Below are positions 59,928 through 64,000 of a DNA stretch of 64,000 nucleotides, in pieces (positions within the stretch are counted from its first letter, which is position 1; each line of letters begins with the position of its first letter). A program made the position numbers and the translations under genes. Below the pieces are notes generated by a model. That model was not told where the DNA came from. It did no database searches and saw nothing but the letters and a program-made list of their open reading frames with translations. Source of the stretch: Anaerolineales bacterium (GTDB lineage: Bacteria; Chloroflexota; Anaerolineae; 4572-78; J111); assembly GCA_015075185.1 (NCBI GenBank), contig JABTUW010000005.1:558001-622000 (forward strand), given 5' to 3'.

Positions 59928-62471
59928 ATGACCCAAGCAGTTCATCCCCTTAAACCAGAAGTTATGAGTCCGGCCGGCTATTGGCCGCAGTCGCAGGCCG
60001 CGATTGAAGCGGGCGCCGACGCGGTTTATTTCGGCCTCAAGCATTTTACGGCCCGGGCCAAAGTAGGTTTCACCCTGGCCGAGTTGCCTGAGGTGATGCG
60101 GACTCTGCACCGGCGCGGGGTAAAAGGTTATGTTACCTTCAACACGCTGGTGTTTGACCATGAACTGACCGAAGCAGCCACTACCCTTACCGCGATTGTG
60201 GAGGCGGGCGCGGATGCGATTATCGTTCAAGACGTGGGTATAGCCAAGCTGGCCCGGCAGATTGCCCCGGCCTTGGAAATACACGGCAGCACCCAGATGA
60301 GCCTGACCAGCGCGGAAGGGATTGAGTTGGCCCGACAGTTTGGGGTCAGCCGGGTTGTTTTGGCCCGGGAATTATCTCTGGATGATATTCGCGCCATTCG
60401 CGCTCAGACCGCCTGCGAATTGGAGATGTTTGTGCACGGGGCGCTGTGTGTCTCCTACTCCGGCCAGTGTTTTTCGTCGGAGGCGTGGGGCGGGCGCAGC
60501 GCCAATCGCGGGCAGTGTGCCCAGGCCTGCCGCCTGCCGTATGAGCTGGTGGTGGATGAGCAGGTGAAACCGCTCGGCGAGGCCCGTTACCTGCTGTCGC
60601 CGGGAGACTTATACGCGCTGCAGCAGATGCCGGAGATTGTGCAGCTTGGCGTCTCGGCGCTCAAAATCGAGGGCCGTTACAAGGACGCCAATTATGTGGC
60701 ACTGACGACGGCGGCCTATCGCCGGGCAGTGGATGAAGCCTGGGTGGGTCTGCCCCTGAGCATCAGCCCCAGCGAAGAATTGCAGCTTGAACAGGTCTAC
60801 TCACGCGGCCTGGGCCCTTACTTTATCACCGGCACGAATCATCAAATTGTGGTCAGCGGGCGCGCTCCCCGCCATCGCGGGGTACTGATGGGGCGAGTAA
60901 CCCGGGTTCAAGGGGATCGAGTGATCATTTTGCCCAACCCCGCTGCCGAGGCTGTCCCGCTCAAAGCGGGTGATGGGGTGGTGTTTGATGCGGCCAACTG
61001 GCGCAGCCCCGAAGAAGCGGAGGAAGGCGGGCGGGCATATCACGTGATCCAGCAGCGGGGTGGCCAGGTGGAACTCCAGTTTGGCAACGGCGCGGTCAAT
61101 TTCACCCGGATCCGGCCGGGTGACCTGGTCTGGCGCAGCCATGACCCGGAATTGGACAAAGTAGCCCGCCTGTTCATTCAAGCCGTGACCCCGGTTCACA
61201 AGCAGCCGGTCCGCGTTCGGGTGACTGCCCGGGAAGGCGCGCCGCTGGCCCTGGTATGGACCCTGGTGGAGCGGCCGGAGATACAGGTCACCGTCCAATC
61301 GGCTGAGCCGCTGGTCCCGGCGCAGAAGCAGGCCCTGACCGCCGACTTGGCGCGCGAGCAGCTTGCTCGCCTGGGTAACACGCCCTATGAATTGGATGAG
61401 TTGGAATTGGCGGTGCAGGGTAATCCCTTTGTGCCCAGTTCTCTGCTCAACGGGCTGCGCCGCCAGGCCGTCGAGCAGTTGGCCGAGCGCCAGGGCCAAC
61501 CCCGGCGAGTTGTTGTCCACGACCCCTTAGTGACGTTGGGGGTCGCTTTAGAAGCGCTCCAAAAGACCGCAGAGGTCTCAGAGACCTCTGCGGTCTTGTC
61601 TCAGCCGCACCTGCACCTGCTCGTGCGCACGCCCGAACAGTTGGACGCTGCCCTCACCCTGCGGCCGGCCAGCATTACCTTGGATTATCTGGATTTGTAT
61701 GGCTTACGCCCGGCCGTGGAGCGAGTGCAGGAGAGCGGCGTCACCGTCCGGGTGGCCAGTCCCCGCATTTTGAAACCGAGCGAACAGCGGGTGGTCAATT
61801 TCCTGCTCAAACTGGATTGCCAGATTGTAGTGCGGTCGAGCGGCCTGCTGTACGCGCTACAGGGTGAAGCCCATCCCCCGCTGATTGGGGATTTCAGCCT
61901 GAACGCGGCCAATGTCCTGGCGGCGGATGCCTTCCTATGCCTCGGTTTATTACGCCTCACCCCCACCCACGACCTCAACGCCGCCCAGATGGCGACGCTG
62001 GCCCGGAACATCGGCCCGGACAAAGTGGAAGTGGTGGCCTATCACCATCTGCCGGTATTTCACACCGAGCACTGTGTGTTCTGCCGCTTTCTATCAAAGG
62101 GGACCAGTTACAAGGACTGCGGGCAGCCCTGCGAGCGACATCGCGTGGCCCTGCGGGATGGGCATGGCCGCGCCCATCCGGTGATGGCCGATGTGGGCTG
62201 TCGCAACACCGTTTTTGGGGCGGAAGCCCAGGAGGCCAGCCGGCACCTGGACGAGTGGCGGCAGGCCGGTATCCATCACTTTCGGCTGGAGTTTGTCCAC
62301 GAATCGGCCAAGCAGGTGACCGAGATTACCCGTATCTTTGCCGAGGCCCTGGCCGGCAGGCTGACGAGCCTTGAGCTAACCCGGCAGCTCCAGCGATTGG
62401 CTCCGCAAGGTACGACAGAAGGAAGTCTCTTTGTGCCTGATACGTATCTTACTATACCATTGTTACAGTAA
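59928..62471 (+). CDS. U32-family peptidase with DUF3656 (RlhA-like)
   Basis: The 847-residue protein starts at ATG 59928 with moderate certainty; GTG 59910 and TTG 59877 are alternatives, and a TATAAT box lies at 59864-59869. The U32 signature LEMFVHGALCVSYSGQC and SANRGQCAQACRLPYELVVD are clear near residues 165-215. U32 proteins include RlhA, which hydroxylates a 23S rRNA cytidine, and collagenase-like peptidases. A DUF3656 region covers about 380-560. The C-terminal third has further Cys residues (HTEHCVFCRFLSKGTSYKDCGQPC) that may bind Fe-S. A palindromic repeat at 61563-61597 is translated in frame (KTAEVSETSAVL). Confidence 0.85.
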   Translation: MTQAVHPLKPEVMSPAGYWPQSQAAIEAGADAVYFGLKHFTARAKVGFTLAELPEVMRTLHRRGVKGYVTFNTLVFDHELTEAATTLTAIVEAGADAIIVQDVGIAKLARQIAPALEIHGSTQMSLTSAEGIELARQFGVSRVVLARELSLDDIRAIRAQTACELEMFVHGALCVSYSGQCFSSEAWGGRSANRGQCAQACRLPYELVVDEQVKPLGEARYLLSPGDLYALQQMPEIVQLGVSALKIEGRYKDANYVALTTAAYRRAVDEAWVGLPLSISPSEELQLEQVYSRGLGPYFITGTNHQIVVSGRAPRHRGVLMGRVTRVQGDRVIILPNPAAEAVPLKAGDGVVFDAANWRSPEEAEEGGRAYHVIQQRGGQVELQFGNGAVNFTRIRPGDLVWRSHDPELDKVARLFIQAVTPVHKQPVRVRVTAREGAPLALVWTLVERPEIQVTVQSAEPLVPAQKQALTADLAREQLARLGNTPYELDELELAVQGNPFVPSSLLNGLRRQAVEQLAERQGQPRRVVVHDPLVTLGVALEALQKTAEVSETSAVLSQPHLHLLVRTPEQLDAALTLRPASITLDYLDLYGLRPAVERVQESGVTVRVASPRILKPSEQRVVNFLLKLDCQIVVRSSGLLYALQGEAHPPLIGDFSLNAANVLAADAFLCLGLLRLTPTHDLNAAQMATLARNIGPDKVEVVAYHHLPVFHTEHCVFCRFLSKGTSYKDCGQPCERHRVALRDGHGRAHPVMADVGCRNTVFGAEAQEASRHLDEWRQAGIHHFRLEFVHESAKQVTEITRIFAEALAGRLTSLELTRQLQRLAPQGTTEGSLFVPDTYLTIPLLQ
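61563..61597 (+). repeat. Palindromic repeat inserted in frame in the U32 peptidase gene
   Basis: AAGACCGCAGAGGTCT (61563-61578) and AGACCTCTGCGGTCTT (61582-61597) are perfect 16-base arms with a 3-base centre. The core is that of the palindromes at 19.0 and 35.1 kb. The reading frame is kept, giving KTAEVSETSAVL between EALQ and SQPHLHLLVR. Confidence 0.85.
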
Positions 62472-62569
62472 CTATCGCTAATCACAAATTTGAGCGGTCG
62501 CCAGCCCTAGATGCGGCTCCGCTCGGCATTTGGGGATGCCTCACTCTTCAAAAATTGGATCAACTGAGT

Positions 62570-63118
62570 ATGACTATCACCCCCCCAACCATCGAAACAA
62601 GGCGACTACTCCTGCGGCTTATGCACAGTAGGGATATTGATGCCCTCCTGCATATCTTTGCCGATCCCATCGTGATGGCTGCTTTTGATGCCGCCCCCTT
62701 CGACCGGCAGCAGATGGCACAGTGGCTCCGGCGAAATCTTGACCATCAGGAGCGCTATGGCTATGGCCTGTTTGCCGCCATCCTTAAAGCCAACGGGCTG
62801 CTGGTTGGCGACTGTGGGTTGGAGATCATGGAGGTTGACGGAACCGTTGAGGCCGAGCTTGGCTATGATTTCCGCAGTGATTACTGGGGGCACGGCCTGG
62901 CGACGGAGGCCGCCGGCGCTGTCCGTAATTACGCTTTTCAGGTGCTCCACCTGCCCCGGCTCGTCAGCCTGATCCGCCAGCGCAACCTGGCCTCACAACG
63001 AGTCGCAGAAAAAGTCGGGCTGCGCTGCATCACCCAGATCACCCGGTTCGGGCAGTTGCACCGGGTTTACGCCCTCACCCAGGAAGAATTTCGTCAGCTT
63101 ATCATCCATCAGACATAA
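62570..63118 (+). CDS. RimJ/RimL-type GNAT acetyltransferase
   Basis: The 182-residue protein starts at ATG 62570 (a TTG five codons before is the alternative). TIETRRLLLRLMHSRDIDALLHIF is the typical first strand and helix of RimJ/L-like N-acetyltransferases. ELGYDFRSDYWGHGLATEAAGAVRNYAF carries the acetyl-CoA loop (WGHGLATEA), and NLASQRVAEKVGLR is motif B. Substrates may be protein N-termini or small molecules. Its 3' end overlaps the convergent permease gene by 10 bases. Confidence 0.85.
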   Translation: MTITPPTIETRRLLLRLMHSRDIDALLHIFADPIVMAAFDAAPFDRQQMAQWLRRNLDHQERYGYGLFAAILKANGLLVGDCGLEIMEVDGTVEAELGYDFRSDYWGHGLATEAAGAVRNYAFQVLHLPRLVSLIRQRNLASQRVAEKVGLRCITQITRFGQLHRVYALTQEEFRQLIIHQT

Positions 63119-64000
63119 GCCAGACTCTCCCGAACACTGACCTGGGTGGCGCTGCGGGCGGGTACGAGTGAGGCCAGGGTCGAGATGACCAGGATAATGA
63201 CCAGCCAGACCAGGACGGCGCTCAGGTCATACCGGTAATCCAGGTTGGCATCGAACATAATCTGTCCCAAAGCATTGCCTAAGAGACGAGCCAGAACAAA
63301 AGACAAGGGCACGGCCAGCGCCCAGCTCAACAGCCCTTGCAGCACTCCTTCCATCATAAACATGCCCATAATTGTGCGCGAGCGCGCCCCAATGGCCCGC
63401 ATGACCCCGATCTCTCGCGTTCGTTCAACCACGCTGATGGAAAGCGACCCCATTAAGCCGATGCCGCCCACCAGGGCGACGATGACGGCCAGGGCCAGCA
63501 GCATGGTCGTAGTTACCCCGAACTCGTTGAGAGCTTCGGCTCGATCTTTGGCCGCCGTGCTGGACTCATACACCCCAATGTCCATTTCCCGCGCTTCGTA
63601 AAGGTTTTTGAGCTGGGTGAAGACCGCTTCAATGGCGGCTGGATCGCTGCTGGTGGTGCGCACCAGCAGCCGGGTGCCCTCGTTATACTGCTTGGTGGCG
63701 GCGGCCACGGCCTCCAGCGGGGCGTAGATAGGGGTGGTGTCAAAACCGTCGGTAAAAATAACCTGGAAGATGCCAATGACCTGCCACTCGGCATCGCCTA
63801 GCTCAAACATGTTGAGGGTGACGGTGTCGCCCACGTTGAGATTGTTATCGTCAGCCGTATCTTTGCTGATGACGATGACTCGGCCATCGCCTGGCTGAAA
63901 CCAGCGACCAGCCAGCAGCAGCGGCCGGTAGTAGTCGCTCCCGGCCGGGATGCCGATGACCTGTGCTCCGACTCCGGCTTCTTTGAGACGCTGGCCCTCT
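63109..64000 (-). CDS. FtsX/MacB-type ABC permease, C-terminal part (runs off the window)
   Basis: The frame is open from the stop at 63109-63111 to the right edge, encoding at least 296 residues; the part beyond 63834 reads EGQRLKEAGVGAQVIGIPAG and on. The end ATQVSVRESLAYV is the FtsX tail, and three helices are seen (MLLALAVIVALVGGIGLMGSLS; VLQGLLSWALAVPLSFVLA; VLVWLVIILVISTLASLVP). The region before them is the MacB-like extracytoplasmic domain. The sequence is similar to the permease at 42.4 kb. The matching ATPase would lie outside the window. Confidence 0.85.
   Translation of the reverse strand, partial: EGQRLKEAGVGAQVIGIPAGSDYYRPLLLAGRWFQPGDGRVIVISKDTADDNNLNVGDTVTLNMFELGDAEWQVIGIFQVIFTDGFDTTPIYAPLEAVAAATKQYNEGTRLLVRTTSSDPAAIEAVFTQLKNLYEAREMDIGVYESSTAAKDRAEALNEFGVTTTMLLALAVIVALVGGIGLMGSLSISVVERTREIGVMRAIGARSRTIMGMFMMEGVLQGLLSWALAVPLSFVLARLLGNALGQIMFDANLDYRYDLSAVLVWLVIILVISTLASLVPARSATQVSVRESLAYV

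Noticed and set aside
1..64000. tRNA or rRNA genes, riboswitches, attachment sites, integrase
   Set aside because: No stretch with cloverleaf ends, CCA tail, rRNA core or known riboswitch core was seen by eye. A tRNAscan or Infernal run would be decisive.

Overview
The window looks like one contig piece from an uncultured Chloroflexota bacterium, probably Anaerolineae-like. This is an inference from the mix of families (MalT-type LuxR regulator, CUT1 sugar transporter without its own ATPase, TyrDC-like decarboxylase, U32 peptidase with DUF3656, NuoEFG plus Nfn genes), the moderately high GC content and the many dispersed palindromic repeats. No rRNA, tRNA, CRISPR array or intact transposase gene was seen. 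Most genes lie on the minus strand, in long runs.

Layout. 1-10.2 kb is a patchwork of small accessory genes: a truncated membrane protein at the left edge, a GNAT acetyltransferase broken by an in-frame amber codon, a double DUF427 protein, a double cupredoxin lipoprotein, a cupin and a methyltransferase that share the same 5' end, a nucleotidyltransferase-like protein, a PNPOx-like protein, a decayed flavin reductase, an ADP-ribosylglycohydrolase with an unknown partner, and a zinc-ribbon membrane protein. 10.2-13.9 kb holds repeat elements, an MFS drug exporter and an AAA/DUF234 ATPase.

14.0-19.0 kb is a plus-strand hypF-hypC-hypD-hypE operon for [NiFe]-hydrogenase cofactor assembly. No hydrogenase structural subunits and no hypA or hypB are present in the window. 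19.0-35.0 kb is a 14-gene minus-strand run: MarR regulator, aldehyde dehydrogenase, TyrDC-like decarboxylase, ADC-like protein, FAH-family protein, ring-cleavage dioxygenase, second amino-acid decarboxylase, APC permease, unknown protein, class I amidotransferase, glutamine synthetase-like ligase, P450, gamma-glutamyl hydrolase and amidohydrolase. It reads as an aromatic amino acid/arylamine catabolic cluster that combines decarboxylation, gamma-glutamylation and meta-ring cleavage. This is the best candidate for an undescribed pathway.

35.1-42.1 kb is a LacI-controlled oligosaccharide locus (GH3 beta-glucosidase, two permeases, solute-binding lipoprotein) with recognisable LacI operators. 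42.2-49.2 kb holds a FtsX-type permease, two ABC ATPases and a MalT-like LuxR regulator, plus a remnant of another FtsX permease. 49.3-57.7 kb is an operon for NuoE, NuoF and NuoG-like subunits, an unknown Cys-rich sensor-like protein and an NfnA/NfnB-like transhydrogenase. The NuoG-like subunit lacks a Mo/W active-site Cys or Sec. Paired CRP/FNR-type dyads with about two helical turns between them lie upstream of both hypF and nuoE, so the hyp and nuo-nfn operons are probably co-regulated. 57.9-64 kb has a dihaem cytochrome c, a class I aldolase, a U32 peptidase carrying an in-frame palindromic repeat, a GNAT acetyltransferase and a truncated FtsX permease.
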